A stretch of 64,000 nt of DNA, taken from assembly GCF_011751075.1 (NCBI RefSeq), contig NZ_JAALLN010000024.1, positions 1 to 64,000 of the forward strand. The letters are read 5' to 3'. Every line of letters starts with the position of its first letter. The stretch's first letter is position 1. This stretch comes from Flavobacterium poyangense (lineage in GTDB: Bacteria > Bacteroidota > Bacteroidia > Flavobacteriales > Flavobacteriaceae). The position numbers and the translations under genes are program-made. Shown here piece after piece: positions 1 to 8,337 of the stretch. The notes beneath the pieces were generated by a model. It had not been told where the DNA came from. It was given only the letters and a program-made list of their open reading frames with translations, and searched no databases.

Positions 1-37
1 GCATTACTTTTTTTAGAACTTTCCTTTCTGTTGACAT
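1..37 (-). CDS. Possible N-terminal fragment of a gene cut by the window edge
   Basis: A minus-strand ATG at 35-37 opens a frame that stays open to the window edge and reads MSTERKVLKKVM. Only 12 residues are visible, so no family can be assigned. A terminator-like hairpin at 88-120 would separate it from the upstream minus-strand gene. It may be chance. Confidence 0.25.
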   Translation of the reverse strand, partial: MSTERKVLKKVM

Positions 38-87
38 AATTAATTGGATTGTAGTCAACCTTTTTCAGGACAAGACAATAAAAAAAC

Positions 88-120
88 AAACCCGACAGGT
101 TTCAAAAAACTGTCGGGTTT
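88..120 (-). terminator. Rho-independent terminator behind the DUF4268 gene
   Basis: Perfect 11-bp inverted repeat: AAACCCGACAG at 88-98 and CTGTCGGGTTT at 110-120. T-runs follow on both strands (minus strand GTTTGTTTTTTT). It lies 29 bases past the stop of the minus-strand gene ending at 149. The ACAGGTTT core recurs in the hairpins at 19392 and 52355. Confidence 0.75.
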
Positions 121-148
121 ATTTTTTTTAATTTATTTATCATAAAAA

Positions 149-583
149 CTACTCGATATCCTTAATAAATTCATCGTATTCGAGATAGAACATTTCAAGA
201 GCATTCATCTTTTCAAAGAAAAAATCAAAAATAGTATCCCAATTATTGCGATTACTAAAACCAACACCGGTTTTTTCCACCCAGATTCGACTAATGGTTT
301 TGCCACTTTCAAGCGTATACTCTTTTTCGAAAACCAAATCTTTGATGAATTCTTCTTCCAGAATATTTTTTAGAGCTTCCAGTTTTTCAAAATAGGCATT
401 TCTTTTCTCATCGCTTCGCTGTTCGATATCAATAAAAACCTGTGCTTTTTTATTGTCTACGTAAAATTTAAAAGAGAAATCTTTGATTTTGGTATCATAA
501 AGTACCCATTTACGAGGGTATTTTTCGGCAAAAGCCACCCAAAATTCTCTTTTTATTCGCTGTGATTCTTCTTTACTGTACAT
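149..583 (-). CDS. DUF4268 family protein
   Basis: A 144-residue soluble protein with no signal peptide or membrane segment. It reads as a DUF4268-type domain: an N-terminal RIKREFWVAFAEKYPRKW segment, a central beta region (FKFYVDNKKAQVFIDIEQ), and a C-terminal helix rich in aromatic and acidic residues (WDTIFDFFFEKMNALE). The domain occurs alone in Bacteroidota and fused to restriction-related proteins elsewhere. No restriction genes are nearby, so a defence role is not supported here. The ATG at 581-583 fits the start of the conserved region. It stands alone and ends at the hairpin at 88-120. The biochemical function is unknown. Confidence 0.75.
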   Translation of the reverse strand: MYSKEESQRIKREFWVAFAEKYPRKWVLYDTKIKDFSFKFYVDNKKAQVFIDIEQRSDEKRNAYFEKLEALKNILEEEFIKDLVFEKEYTLESGKTISRIWVEKTGVGFSNRNNWDTIFDFFFEKMNALEMFYLEYDEFIKDIE

Positions 584-653
584 TTTTAAAAACGGGTATA
601 GTCGAGACTATTTTACGATTTAAGTTCAAATTTATTTGCGAATAACGTACTAT

Positions 654-911
654 TTATACCTGCTTTATGTAAGATTTCATCGGTATTGGAGATAAAACAA
701 CGATAAGATGGGTTGGTTTACCATTGGAATCTCCATTGGGTCTGTCGTTAAATACTTGGTAATTAGCAGGTATCAGCTTTGACGTTTCGCGAGTCAAATT
801 TACATTAATATTTTGAAGATTCACAGTCATTCTTGCTCCGGTTCTGTGCAAATCTATCGGAATATGTTCTCGACGGTATTTGGATAGATTTGAGGAACTG
901 TAAAATTTCAT
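654..911 (-). CDS. Small hypothetical protein
   Basis: An 85-residue ORF with ATG start, basic N-terminus (SKYRREH) and no signal or membrane segment. The C-terminal half holds NDRPNGDSNGKPTHLIVVLS, followed by a short basic end. I do not recognise the family. The composition looks like protein rather than a random AT-rich frame, and there is no better gene on either strand in 600-1130. It is codirectional with the DUF4268 gene, 70 bases upstream of that start, so the two may be co-transcribed. It could be a remnant or a chance ORF. Confidence 0.45.
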   Translation of the reverse strand: MKFYSSSNLSKYRREHIPIDLHRTGARMTVNLQNINVNLTRETSKLIPANYQVFNDRPNGDSNGKPTHLIVVLSPIPMKSYIKQV

Positions 912-1134
912 ATTGTTTCGTTTGCTGGTGAGATCACAGTAGTAGCAGATAAATAGGTGAATTATAAATTAGTTTTTTACGACTTTTATATTCGCTTAGA
1001 GAATGGGCTGTCACTGCAGTATATTTTTTATATGGGCATAAAGATTTTCGGAAGTAGTTTACATTAAAATTTGTAGGGTGATAAATTCTAAGCTATCTTT
1101 AGATATTATTTAAAAGTATTCGTAACGTTATAAT

Positions 1135-1785
1135 ATGGATTTTCAAGATTTTTTGCACTATGTTCCTACTATAATCCCGGTTGAGTTGCCGGCTATTCAG
1201 GCTCATTTGAAGATGGCCCCAAAGGAACGGGTAGAAGCATTGAAAAACCTCAATACAGAAGCGATAAATCCCAGAATAGCAGCCGTTATGATGCTATTTT
1301 ACCCTAAAAAAGGCAAAACGCATTTGGTTTTAATAGTCCGAAATGCTTACAACGGAGTTCATTCTTCGCAAATTGCTTTTCCCGGTGGAAAATACGAAAT
1401 GACTGATGCAGGATTTGCGACAACAGCTTTAAGGGAGACACATGAAGAAGTAGGTATTTTGCCTGAAAAGATAAATGTAATTAAGGAATTTACTCCCGTG
1501 TTTATACCGCCAAGTAATTTTATGGTACATCCTTTTTTGGGAGTTGCTTCAGAAGAGCTTTCCTTTTATCCGGATGTCAGAGAGGTTGCAGATATTATCG
1601 AACTGCCTCTTTCCGTTTTTTTAAATGACGAAATTATAATCGAAGCCACGTTGTCAACTTCTTATGGATCCAATATTCTGGTTCCGGCATTTAATATTCA
1701 AAATCATATCGTTTGGGGGGCAACAGCGATGATATTAAGTGAATTGCGAGATGTTTTAAAATTGACTTTTGAAGGCAATACTTGA
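1135..1785 (+). CDS. Nudix hydrolase, CoA-pyrophosphatase type
   Basis: A 216-residue cytoplasmic protein. The Nudix box spans about residues 84-108: GGKYEMTDAGFATTALRE, then THEEVGI, giving the metal-binding REtxEExG core. It is preceded by SSQIAFPGGK, the feature of the NudL/CoAse subgroup that hydrolyses CoA or acyl-CoA to 3',5'-ADP and phosphopantetheine. The substrate is inferred from this motif and the length, which suits the subgroup. Start is the ATG at 1135. It is monocistronic; the next gene (1912) has its own promoter. No terminator is obvious. Confidence 0.85.
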   Translation: MDFQDFLHYVPTIIPVELPAIQAHLKMAPKERVEALKNLNTEAINPRIAAVMMLFYPKKGKTHLVLIVRNAYNGVHSSQIAFPGGKYEMTDAGFATTALRETHEEVGILPEKINVIKEFTPVFIPPSNFMVHPFLGVASEELSFYPDVREVADIIELPLSVFLNDEIIIEATLSTSYGSNILVPAFNIQNHIVWGATAMILSELRDVLKLTFEGNT

Positions 1786-1852
1786 AAACAATGAATTAAC
1801 AATTTGATATTCATAACGATAAGCATTTGTCTTAGAAATTGCTTAATAGTAT

Positions 1853-1880
1853 TTGTAAAAGAATAATTTTTGTAAGTTTG
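1853..1880 (+). promoter_or_regulatory. Bacteroidota-type promoter for the acyltransferase gene
   Basis: TTG at 1853-1855, a 17-base spacer, then TAAGTTTG at 1873-1880, matching TTG-N17-23-TAnnTTTG. It lies 31 bases before the ATG at 1912, giving a leader of about 25 bases. This is a sequence match only. Confidence 0.6.
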
Positions 1881-1911
1881 CGAACTTAACTAAAAAATAC
1901 AATACACAGCT

Positions 1912-2721
1912 ATGGGATTGTTTAAACGAAATCCTTTCGGACATATATTATTCATCAAGAAATGGTTAATCCGTGTTTTGGGTGCCATGACGCACCGAAG
2001 ATATAGAGGTTTTAATGAATTACAGATTGAAGGATCCGAAATCATAAAGACATTACCGGATACCAATGTTTTGTTTATATCCAATCACCAAACGTATTTC
2101 GCTGATGTTGTAGCTATGTTTCATGTTTTTAATGCCAGTTTATCAGGTCGTCAGGACACGATTAAGAATATTGGTTATTTATGGCAACCCAAAATGAACC
2201 TGTATTACGTTGCAGCCAAAGAAACAATGCAAGCCGGTTTATTACCAAGAATTTTGGCCTACGTTGGTGCAATTACAGTAGAGAGAACCTGGCGTGCCAA
2301 AGGAGTTGATGTTACCGAAAAAAGAGAAGTAAACCCCAATGATACCGAAAATATTAAAATTGCGTTGGAAGATGGTTGGGTAATCACATTCCCACAAGGA
2401 ACTACAAAATCGTTTAAACCCGTTAGAAAAGGAACGGCTCATATTATAAAACAACATAAACCTGTTGTGATTCCTATTGTGATTGACGGTTTTCGTCGTT
2501 CATTTGATAAAAAAGGATTGCGAATGAAAAAGAAAGGTATTTTACAGTCCTTTATAATCAAAGAACCTCTTGATATTGATTATGAAAATGATACAATTGA
2601 TGAAATCGTAGAAAAAGTAGAATATGCCATCGAGCAACACCCGTCATTCTTAAAAGTAATCCCTGCCGAAGAATTAAAAATGCAGGAAGAATTGAATCAA
2701 ATGAGAAGATGGGGGTATTAG
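1912..2721 (+). CDS. 1-acyl-sn-glycerol-3-phosphate acyltransferase-like protein (PlsC fold)
   Basis: A 269-residue protein with the acyltransferase motifs in order: NHQTYFAD at residues 58-65 (block I), ITVERTWR near 121-128 (block II), FPQGTTKS at 160-167 (block III) and PVVIPIVI (block IV). These enzymes transfer an acyl chain to a glycerophospholipid precursor, or to an aminolipid, at the inner membrane. Block I has five rather than four residues between His and Asp, and block III has Q-G-T where most PlsC proteins have E-G-T-R. This is either a clade variant or a sign of another acceptor. Start is ATG 1912, just behind a good promoter. Confidence 0.75.
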   Translation: MGLFKRNPFGHILFIKKWLIRVLGAMTHRRYRGFNELQIEGSEIIKTLPDTNVLFISNHQTYFADVVAMFHVFNASLSGRQDTIKNIGYLWQPKMNLYYVAAKETMQAGLLPRILAYVGAITVERTWRAKGVDVTEKREVNPNDTENIKIALEDGWVITFPQGTTKSFKPVRKGTAHIIKQHKPVVIPIVIDGFRRSFDKKGLRMKKKGILQSFIIKEPLDIDYENDTIDEIVEKVEYAIEQHPSFLKVIPAEELKMQEELNQMRRWGY

Positions 2722-2734
2722 AATTTTAGATTTC

Positions 2735-2880
2735 TGATTTTAGATTTTAGATTTGAAAAGTTTCAGGTTTCTGGAATACTTATTATGCATTTTAAAGATC
2801 TTTAAGGAAAAGAAGTTATAGTTTAATATTTACTACTAAAAAAACTCAGAATCTTAGCGACTCAGAACCTTAGCACCTCC
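2735..2880. repeat. Intergenic low-complexity repeats
   Basis: Between the convergent genes ending at 2721 and 2889. It holds a run of TTTTAGATT words (2724-2755), a GTTTCAGGTTTCTGGAA word like those near 14.37, 34.94 and 38.39 kb, and a CTCAGAATCTTAGCGACTC stretch at about 2845-2875. No gene is visible. Confidence 0.5.
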
Positions 2881-2888
2881 AGAAAAAT

Positions 2889-3521
2889 CTACAAATCAAT
2901 CTTTCTCAATTCTTTATAATTAGCGTATAATCTGCGTAGCAGTGTTCCGTACAATAATCTGTAAAAGCACCAGAACAAACCTAAGAAAGCTAATGTAACC
3001 AAGACTAAAATTCCGCCCATAGCAAACATTGCTTTACCGTTTGTGGCTAATTTTTCTCTTAAAAAGTTCATTTCCGGATTGTATACAAATGCAATAAAGA
3101 AGCTGATTATTGAACTTAGTACAGCCATTGCTAAATTATACCACACATAATATTGAACCGTTTTTCGGGTTTTCAGTATACTACTCATTAAGAGTTTGGT
3201 AGATCCTGTGGTCGATATTGTTTTATAATTTTTGTAGAAAAAATAGACGAAAATTAAAACAACTACATAATTGAAGTACGTTAAAACAGCAAGGTAAAAA
3301 ATCATTTCGGGATGTTTTATCTTAATTAACATCTCATCAGTACTGAAAAATAAGTTTGAAACGGTCCAGAATAAAATTTCCAAAATACTGATAATCAAAA
3401 TCCACTTCACAATGGAAGACGATTTTTTGTGTATCATTTTGTAGATTTCATTTTCTGAAATTTGTTCAAAAGAATCAGCATTCTTTTTCCAGTCTTTTTT
3501 TAATAAATCCAGTTCTTTCAT
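2889..3521 (-). CDS. Four-helix membrane protein, possible partner of the ECF sigma factor
   Basis: 210 residues. A charged cytoplasmic-looking N-terminus (MKELDLLKKDWKKNADSFEQ) is followed by four hydrophobic segments at about 39-60, 72-97, 125-148 and 165-190. The start lies 8 bases behind the stop of the sigma factor gene, so the two are almost certainly co-transcribed. In Flavobacteriaceae an ECF sigma factor is often followed by a membrane protein of this shape. By position it could be an anti-sigma factor, but no recognised anti-sigma domain (zinc-finger or FecR-like) is visible, so that role is inference. Confidence 0.7.
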   Translation of the reverse strand: MKELDLLKKDWKKNADSFEQISENEIYKMIHKKSSSIVKWILIISILEILFWTVSNLFFSTDEMLIKIKHPEMIFYLAVLTYFNYVVVLIFVYFFYKNYKTISTTGSTKLLMSSILKTRKTVQYYVWYNLAMAVLSSIISFFIAFVYNPEMNFLREKLATNGKAMFAMGGILVLVTLAFLGLFWCFYRLLYGTLLRRLYANYKELRKIDL

Positions 3522-3529
3522 AATAATTT

Positions 3530-4024
3530 TTAAGGATTTAGTATTTTTTTAAGTTTCCCCTTTATTCTGTTCATTTTCACACGTGCATTCACTTCGCTGA
3601 TCCCCAAGGTCTCGGCTATTTCTTGATAATCTTTGTCTTCTAAATACATAAAAACTAGTGCTTTTTCAATGTCATTAAGCTGATAAACGGCTTTGTACAT
3701 CAGTTTAATTTGTTCTTCCTCTTCATAGTTGTAATCAACATCTTTTACAAAATGCTGATGACTTTCATAATCTACAGTAGATATGGTTCTTTTGGTTTTT
3801 CGGTATAAGGTAATGGCGGTATTTAAAGCAACGCGATACGTCCAGGTCGAAAATTTACTATCACCTCTAAATTTAGGATAGGCTTTCCATAATTGAATAG
3901 TAATTTCCTGAAACAAGTCTTTATGAGCATCTTCGCCAGCAGTATATAATCTACAAATCTTGTGGATTATATTCTGATTTGCCTGCAATTGCACAACAAA
4001 TGACTGTTCTAGATTTTCGCTCAT
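3530..4024 (-). CDS. RNA polymerase sigma factor, ECF family
   Basis: 164 residues with the two ECF domains. Sigma-70 region 2 is at about 15-85 (KDLFQEITIQLWKAYPKF for core binding, STWTYRVALNTAI for -10 recognition). Region 4 is at about 105-160, with helix-turn-helix YQEIAETLGISEVNARVKMN. Start is ATG 4024. A membrane protein gene follows 8 bases downstream, a usual arrangement for a membrane-regulated sigma factor. The target regulon cannot be read from this window. Confidence 0.9.
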   Translation of the reverse strand: MSENLEQSFVVQLQANQNIIHKICRLYTAGEDAHKDLFQEITIQLWKAYPKFRGDSKFSTWTYRVALNTAITLYRKTKRTISTVDYESHQHFVKDVDYNYEEEEQIKLMYKAVYQLNDIEKALVFMYLEDKDYQEIAETLGISEVNARVKMNRIKGKLKKILNP

Positions 4025-4067
4025 AAGGTATTAGTAGTGTTGTGGTAATTTTTGTTACACACTTCAA

Positions 4068-5129
4068 TTAAAAATCTTTTCCTTTGTAATAATTAACCAT
4101 CAAATCAACAAATTTACTGTAGCTCTCCATACCGTCTTTTTGCTGGTTTATTTTTAGGAAATTATCATAAAAAATATGAAAACCGGTTTCAATAGGGGTT
4201 TCATATTGTTTCCAAAAATCCTGACTTTCCTGATAGTTTTTTAAAATGCCAACATGAACCGTTTTCTTTAATTGATTAAAAAGAGGTTCATTCTTAGCCT
4301 GCCAAATGCCAAGGCAATAGCGCAAAGCAAAACTATAACCGGAATACTGGTAATATAAATTATCATTTTTAACGGTTGCCAAAACGCCGATAAAGTTGCA
4401 TTCGCTTTCGCTCGCATACCCTATCTGATGTGCCATTTCGTGACAACTTGTTGCCGGAAAATTATACATGGGCAATAAGTCATTGACCTGTGCTTCATTG
4501 GTAAACGGATTCAGATAGCCTCCAAATCCCATATAAGTCAAAGGTAGGCTAAAAAGAGACTTTTTGATACTTAGATTTTGATAAGTAAAATAGGGGTGCT
4601 CTTTCGCAAGATTTTGATAGCCGTTTAGATTCATCTGAAAAGCTTGTTCCTGCGAATAAGGGAAAACAACTTTGGAACTGTCTTTTTTGGTTATCTGAAA
4701 TTGAATTTCATTTGTTTTTGCTATCAATTTTTTAGTAAAGACTAACAGCTCCGCATCAGTGTATTCTCTTTTGATTTTGATTTTTTCAAAAAGAGGTTCG
4801 CGATAATAATTGAGTGCCCAAAGAAGATGGAAGAAAAAGTAAAATATAGATATGACACTCAATGCTCTTAAAAGATGATCTTTCCAATTTGATTTCCATG
4901 TTTTACGGTTTTTCCAAATCCAGCGAATTAATAAAACGATCAAAACAAAGTAAATACAGTCGCCTACTGAAAAAGGAATATGACCTAAAAAGATTCGTGA
5001 AAAATGAGCTATTTTCAGGTACAGACCATTGCTGTAAAAGCGTTCGATGGATTCCGGGAAAAAAGGAAGAATCTTTAATAGAATAAACTGTAAGAGAAGT
5101 AATAAAGGTAGAATGTATTTTCGCTTCAC
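4068..5129 (-). CDS. DUF3810 family membrane-anchored zinc-metalloprotease-like protein
   Basis: 353 residues. Membrane segments at about 5-22, 56-72 and 88-107 are followed by a large domain with the zincin motif HEMAH at 230-234 and a downstream acidic stretch (ESECNF) that could supply the third ligand. This is the layout of the DUF3810 family. Peptidase activity is predicted from the motif only. It ends 43 bases before the sigma factor start and is codirectional with it, so read-through into the sigma operon is possible. Start ATG 5129 places the first membrane segment at the very N-terminus. Confidence 0.8.
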   Translation of the reverse strand: MKRKYILPLLLLLQFILLKILPFFPESIERFYSNGLYLKIAHFSRIFLGHIPFSVGDCIYFVLIVLLIRWIWKNRKTWKSNWKDHLLRALSVISIFYFFFHLLWALNYYREPLFEKIKIKREYTDAELLVFTKKLIAKTNEIQFQITKKDSSKVVFPYSQEQAFQMNLNGYQNLAKEHPYFTYQNLSIKKSLFSLPLTYMGFGGYLNPFTNEAQVNDLLPMYNFPATSCHEMAHQIGYASESECNFIGVLATVKNDNLYYQYSGYSFALRYCLGIWQAKNEPLFNQLKKTVHVGILKNYQESQDFWKQYETPIETGFHIFYDNFLKINQQKDGMESYSKFVDLMVNYYKGKDF

Positions 5130-5256
5130 AATGTAAATTTTGAATACGTAAATATAAATACAATTATTAGTTTTTTATAAGGGATTTTTGATATTCTTGC
5201 AAATCGTAAACAGAGGAGAGCTACATTTATAATGATTGGAGGTAATAAAAAACAGA

Positions 5257-5279
5257 AAAACCGAAGCGGCTTCGGTTTT
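5257..5279 (-). terminator. Hairpin terminator
   Basis: AAAACCGAAG (5257-5266), a 3-base loop, CTTCGGTTTT (5270-5279), with T-runs on both strands. It lies downstream of the minus-strand gene ending at 5409. The rest of 5130-5408 shows no gene. Confidence 0.7.
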
Positions 5280-5408
5280 TGTTTGTATTTTTTAGGAATT
5301 AATTCTTTGGTAGCGGTTACATAGCAATGATATCGTTTTTCATGACTATTTTATATTAAGATTAATAATACATAAAAGTATGACATTATTATCGTTATAA
5401 AAAGTTAA

Positions 5409-5969
5409 TTAACATTTTAAAACTTCTTTAAAGTTTCCTTCCTTAAATTTACCTTCTTTGATAGCATTTTTACGGACAAATTCATAGGTGAAAATATTGC
5501 TAAGACCTGTTAGACTATGGCGTGCAGTAATTTGAAATTGTATGTGTGTAGTGGAGGATTTCATTTTTTCGGATAAATTTTCATAGGTGAGGAATTGAAT
5601 ACAGTTATTGCCATATTTTTTGTTGAATGGAATATAACCGGGAACGTAATTGACCTTATTTGTTTTAAGTTCAAATTTAGAAAAGATCTTGTTGATAATG
5701 CCGTTTTCTCCTTGTATGATGTAATAGTAATTGGTTCTGGCTTCGATATCATAAGCGCCAAAGAAGGATTTGTTAATAATTTTGAAAGAAAAGCAAATTT
5801 GATTGGTCTTATCAAAGGGGCTATCGTTTTTTGCTATTAGTGGCACTATTTCAAATTTAGGCTTTAGAAAGATCAAAAGAGTAAATATAAAAATGAAGGA
5901 CGCAAGGATGCTGCAAATGATATTGAAGATAAAAGCGGAAACTGTAAATTCTGAAAAAAGGATTTCCAT
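5409..5969 (-). CDS. Single-pass membrane protein of unknown function
   Basis: 186 residues. One strong hydrophobic helix at about 12-36 is followed by a soluble, probably beta-rich domain (residues 37-186) with ICFSFKIINKSFFGAYDIEA in the middle and HIQFQITARHSLTGLSNIF near the end. The soluble part slightly recalls the cytoplasmic beta domain of inward-rectifier-like channels, but there is no pore sequence, so I do not call it a channel. The Lys-rich tail contains a short repeat (EGKFKEGNFKE). It is monocistronic, ending at the 5257 hairpin. Confidence 0.6.
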   Translation of the reverse strand: MEILFSEFTVSAFIFNIICSILASFIFIFTLLIFLKPKFEIVPLIAKNDSPFDKTNQICFSFKIINKSFFGAYDIEARTNYYYIIQGENGIINKIFSKFELKTNKVNYVPGYIPFNKKYGNNCIQFLTYENLSEKMKSSTTHIQFQITARHSLTGLSNIFTYEFVRKNAIKEGKFKEGNFKEVLKC

Positions 5970-6190
5970 ACAATGAGTTTTATTTTATAAATTAAAAAGT
6001 AATAATTAAAAGTAAGAAAATTTCTATAAATTTAATAAAATTTATTATTTGTGTTAACCTTTGTTTGTTAATTAGAAGCAACGCCCATTGATTGATTTTA
6101 TTTGTAAATTGAATAGTAGATACTTTTTTTTAAGAGGTAATACTTTCTTAACTTTGAAGCTCTTAATTGTTAAACTTCAAACACAAAATA

Positions 6191-7651
6191 ATGAGTCAGG
6201 AAATAAGAAATCTGGAACCTAAGGCGCTATGGAATAAATTCGCTGATCTGAATGCGGTTCCACGTCCGTCAAAGAAAGAAGAACGAGTGATCGAGTTCAT
6301 GAAGAACTTTGGAAATAGCTTAGGTTTAGAAACTTTTGAAGATGATATCCGTAACGTAATTATTAGAAAACCGGCAACAGCGGGAATGGAAAACCGCAAA
6401 GCGATTGTGATGCAGGGACACCTTGATATGGTGCACCAAAAAAATGCTGATACTGTTTTTGATTTCGATACACAGGGAATCGATATGTATGTTGATGGCG
6501 ACTGGGTTCGTGCTCGTGGCACTACACTTGGCGCAGATAATGGGTTAGGAGTAGCTACTATTATGGCCATTTTAGAAAGTAAAGATATTCCGCATCCTGC
6601 TATTGAAGCTTTGTTTACAATAGATGAAGAGACCGGAATGACAGGAGCTTTAAACCTAAAGGGAGGGATTCTTCAGGGACAGATTTTATTGAATTTAGAT
6701 ACGGAAGAAGATGATGAAATTGATATCGGTTGTGCCGGAGGAATTGATGTAACAGCTACCAGAAGTTATCATGAAGAAGAAGTTCCGGAAGGTTCTGTTG
6801 GGCATATTATTACCGTAAAAGGGCTTAACGGAGGTCATTCAGGAATGGATATTCACAAAGGGTTAGGGAATGCTAATAAAATTATGAACCGTTTGTTGTT
6901 TGATGCCTTTGAGAACTTTGGTTTGCAGGTGGCTGAAATAAATGGAGGTAGTTTGCGAAATGCAATTCCAAGAGAAAGTGTGGCTAAAGTGATTATCTCT
7001 GAAATGTTTGATGAAGCTTACATTTTTGATATGCAGGAAATCATCAACGATATTAAGGCTGAGTATAAAACAACGGAGCCAAACCTTTCTATTGAAATAG
7101 TGAAATGTGATTTGCCTGAAAAAGTAATGGATTTAGGGGTTCAGGAAGGAATTATTCGTGCTATTTATGCTGCTCATAATGGGGTTTACAGAATGAGTGC
7201 CGATATGGAAGATTTAGTTGAGACATCAAATAATATTGCCAGAGTAATCGTAAAAGACGGTGAGATTTCGATCGGATGTTTAACACGTTCTTCTGTAGAA
7301 ACTTCAAAATTTGATTTGGCAAATGCATTGCGTTCTGCATTTGAATTGGTAGGTTGCGAAGTGGAACTTACAGGTTCTTACGCGGGTTGGACACCAAATG
7401 TAAACTCAGAAATATTAGAAGTATTAAAAGAGATTTACGAAAAACAAAATAATGAAAAGCCAAAAGTAGTAGCTTGTCATGCTGGTCTTGAATGTGGAAT
7501 TTTAGGAACAAATTATCCGAATATGGATATGATTTCTTTTGGGCCAACCATTCACGGAGCGCATTCTCCGGACGAAAGAGCAAGTATTTCTTCTGCTAAA
7601 AAATATTGGAAATTTGTATTGGAGATTCTGTCTAATATTCCGATTAAATAA
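6191..7651 (+). CDS. pepD: Aminoacyl-histidine dipeptidase (PepD-type, M20 family)
   Basis: 486 residues from ATG 6191 (MSQEIRNLEPKALW). A TTG 24 bases upstream would add eight residues that do not look conserved. The di-zinc ligand motifs are all present: MQGHLDMVHQK, GADNGLGVATIMAIL, the catalytic DEETGMTGA, LNLDTEEDDEI, and the late GPTIHGAHSPDE. The dimerisation lid insert sits between them (GLNGGHSGMDIHKGLGNANK). PepD-type enzymes cleave Xaa-His dipeptides such as carnosine and other small peptides in the cytoplasm. It is monocistronic. Confidence 0.92.
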   Translation: MSQEIRNLEPKALWNKFADLNAVPRPSKKEERVIEFMKNFGNSLGLETFEDDIRNVIIRKPATAGMENRKAIVMQGHLDMVHQKNADTVFDFDTQGIDMYVDGDWVRARGTTLGADNGLGVATIMAILESKDIPHPAIEALFTIDEETGMTGALNLKGGILQGQILLNLDTEEDDEIDIGCAGGIDVTATRSYHEEEVPEGSVGHIITVKGLNGGHSGMDIHKGLGNANKIMNRLLFDAFENFGLQVAEINGGSLRNAIPRESVAKVIISEMFDEAYIFDMQEIINDIKAEYKTTEPNLSIEIVKCDLPEKVMDLGVQEGIIRAIYAAHNGVYRMSADMEDLVETSNNIARVIVKDGEISIGCLTRSSVETSKFDLANALRSAFELVGCEVELTGSYAGWTPNVNSEILEVLKEIYEKQNNEKPKVVACHAGLECGILGTNYPNMDMISFGPTIHGAHSPDERASISSAKKYWKFVLEILSNIPIK

Positions 7652-7653
7652 AT

Positions 7654-7739
7654 TTTAGTATCAGTTTGTAGTCGCGGTTACCAGTTGTATACTGAAAACT
7701 GCGACTGCGACTGAATACTATTGTTAATTTTGTTTAAGG
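7654..7739. repeat. Intergenic repeat R5, copy 1
   Basis: About 86 bp, matching 8151-8238 in the same orientation with a modest number of mismatches by eye. The shared core is ACTGCGACTGCGAC then GAATACTATTGTTAAT. Each copy has a weak internal palindrome. This copy abuts the stop codon of the minus-strand cupin gene. Confidence 0.65.
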
Positions 7740-7743
7740 AGTG

Positions 7744-8082
7744 TTATTTTAAAAAATCTCCGTCAATTATCAGTAATTCAACTCCTTTGGTTGTTATGGA
7801 ACGGTGTGAACTTACATCGTCAGAAACAATGTAGGTCATTCCTTTAGAGAGAATGAATTTTTCTCCATTTTCTAATTCGCTGATAAATTCTCCTTCGATG
7901 CAATGTACAATATGTCCTTTTTGGCACCAGTGATCTGCAAGGTAATTTTCAGAATAAGTAACTTTTCGAACGCGTAAGTTCCCTAGTTGTATAGTTTGCC
8001 AAAATGCCTTTCCGGTTTCGCCTTTATGTTCAGTTTTCGCAATTTGGCTCCAATCAATAGTTTGAAAAGGTATTGTAGACAT
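7744..8082 (-). CDS. DHCW-motif cupin protein
   Basis: A 112-residue single-domain cupin. The conserved block DHWCQKGHIVHCIEGEF (about 70-86) holds the His/Cys signature for which this small family is named, and the second cupin block is DVSSHRSITTKG. The beta-barrel is expected to bind a metal; ligand and reaction are unknown. Start is ATG 8082. The gene is bracketed by two direct copies of the R5 repeat (7654 and 8151), so it may have moved or been duplicated as a unit. Confidence 0.85.
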   Translation of the reverse strand: MSTIPFQTIDWSQIAKTEHKGETGKAFWQTIQLGNLRVRKVTYSENYLADHWCQKGHIVHCIEGEFISELENGEKFILSKGMTYIVSDDVSSHRSITTKGVELLIIDGDFLK

Positions 8083-8150
8083 AGTTCTTGTTTGTTGGTT
8101 CGTAATTAAGATTTATGGTTTTAAACAAAAAATCTCCAATTAAATAAGTG

Positions 8151-8238
8151 TTTAGTATTAGTTTACAGCCATGGTTATCTGTTATATACTAAAAAAACTG
8201 CGACTGCGACCGAATACTATTGTTAATCTCGTTTAGGG
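8151..8238. repeat. Intergenic repeat R5, copy 2
   Basis: Same orientation as 7654-7739. It overlaps the last codons of the 36-residue gene (8223-8333), so the repeat supplies or overlaps that gene's stop. In both places the copy sits at the 3' end of a minus-strand gene. Confidence 0.6.
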
Positions 8239-8333
8239 TTGTTTTTCTTTTCTCGCTTTTCTGCTTTTTTTTCTTTAGCCGTTTTTAACGGTTCTTTTTT
8301 TGCTGCTTTTTTGGAATCTAGACCTTTTGACAT
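8223..8333 (-). CDS. Small Lys-rich conserved-type protein (36 residues)
   Basis: A short ORF reading MSKGLDSKKAAKKEPLKTAK and ending in a basic tail. About 40 % of residues are Lys or Arg. The ATG lies 4 bases after the stop of the DUF389 gene, so it is probably translated with it. Small Lys-rich proteins starting MSKGxDSKK are common in bacteria and usually annotated hypothetical; nucleic-acid or ribosome binding is a guess from charge. Its last codons lie inside repeat R5. Confidence 0.7.
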   Translation of the reverse strand: MSKGLDSKKAAKKEPLKTAKEKKAEKREKKNNPKRD

Positions 8334-8337
8334 AGCT

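Noticed and set aside
5232..5285. Short ORF across the hairpin at 5257
   Set aside because: It is only 21 codons and consists mostly of the terminator stem.
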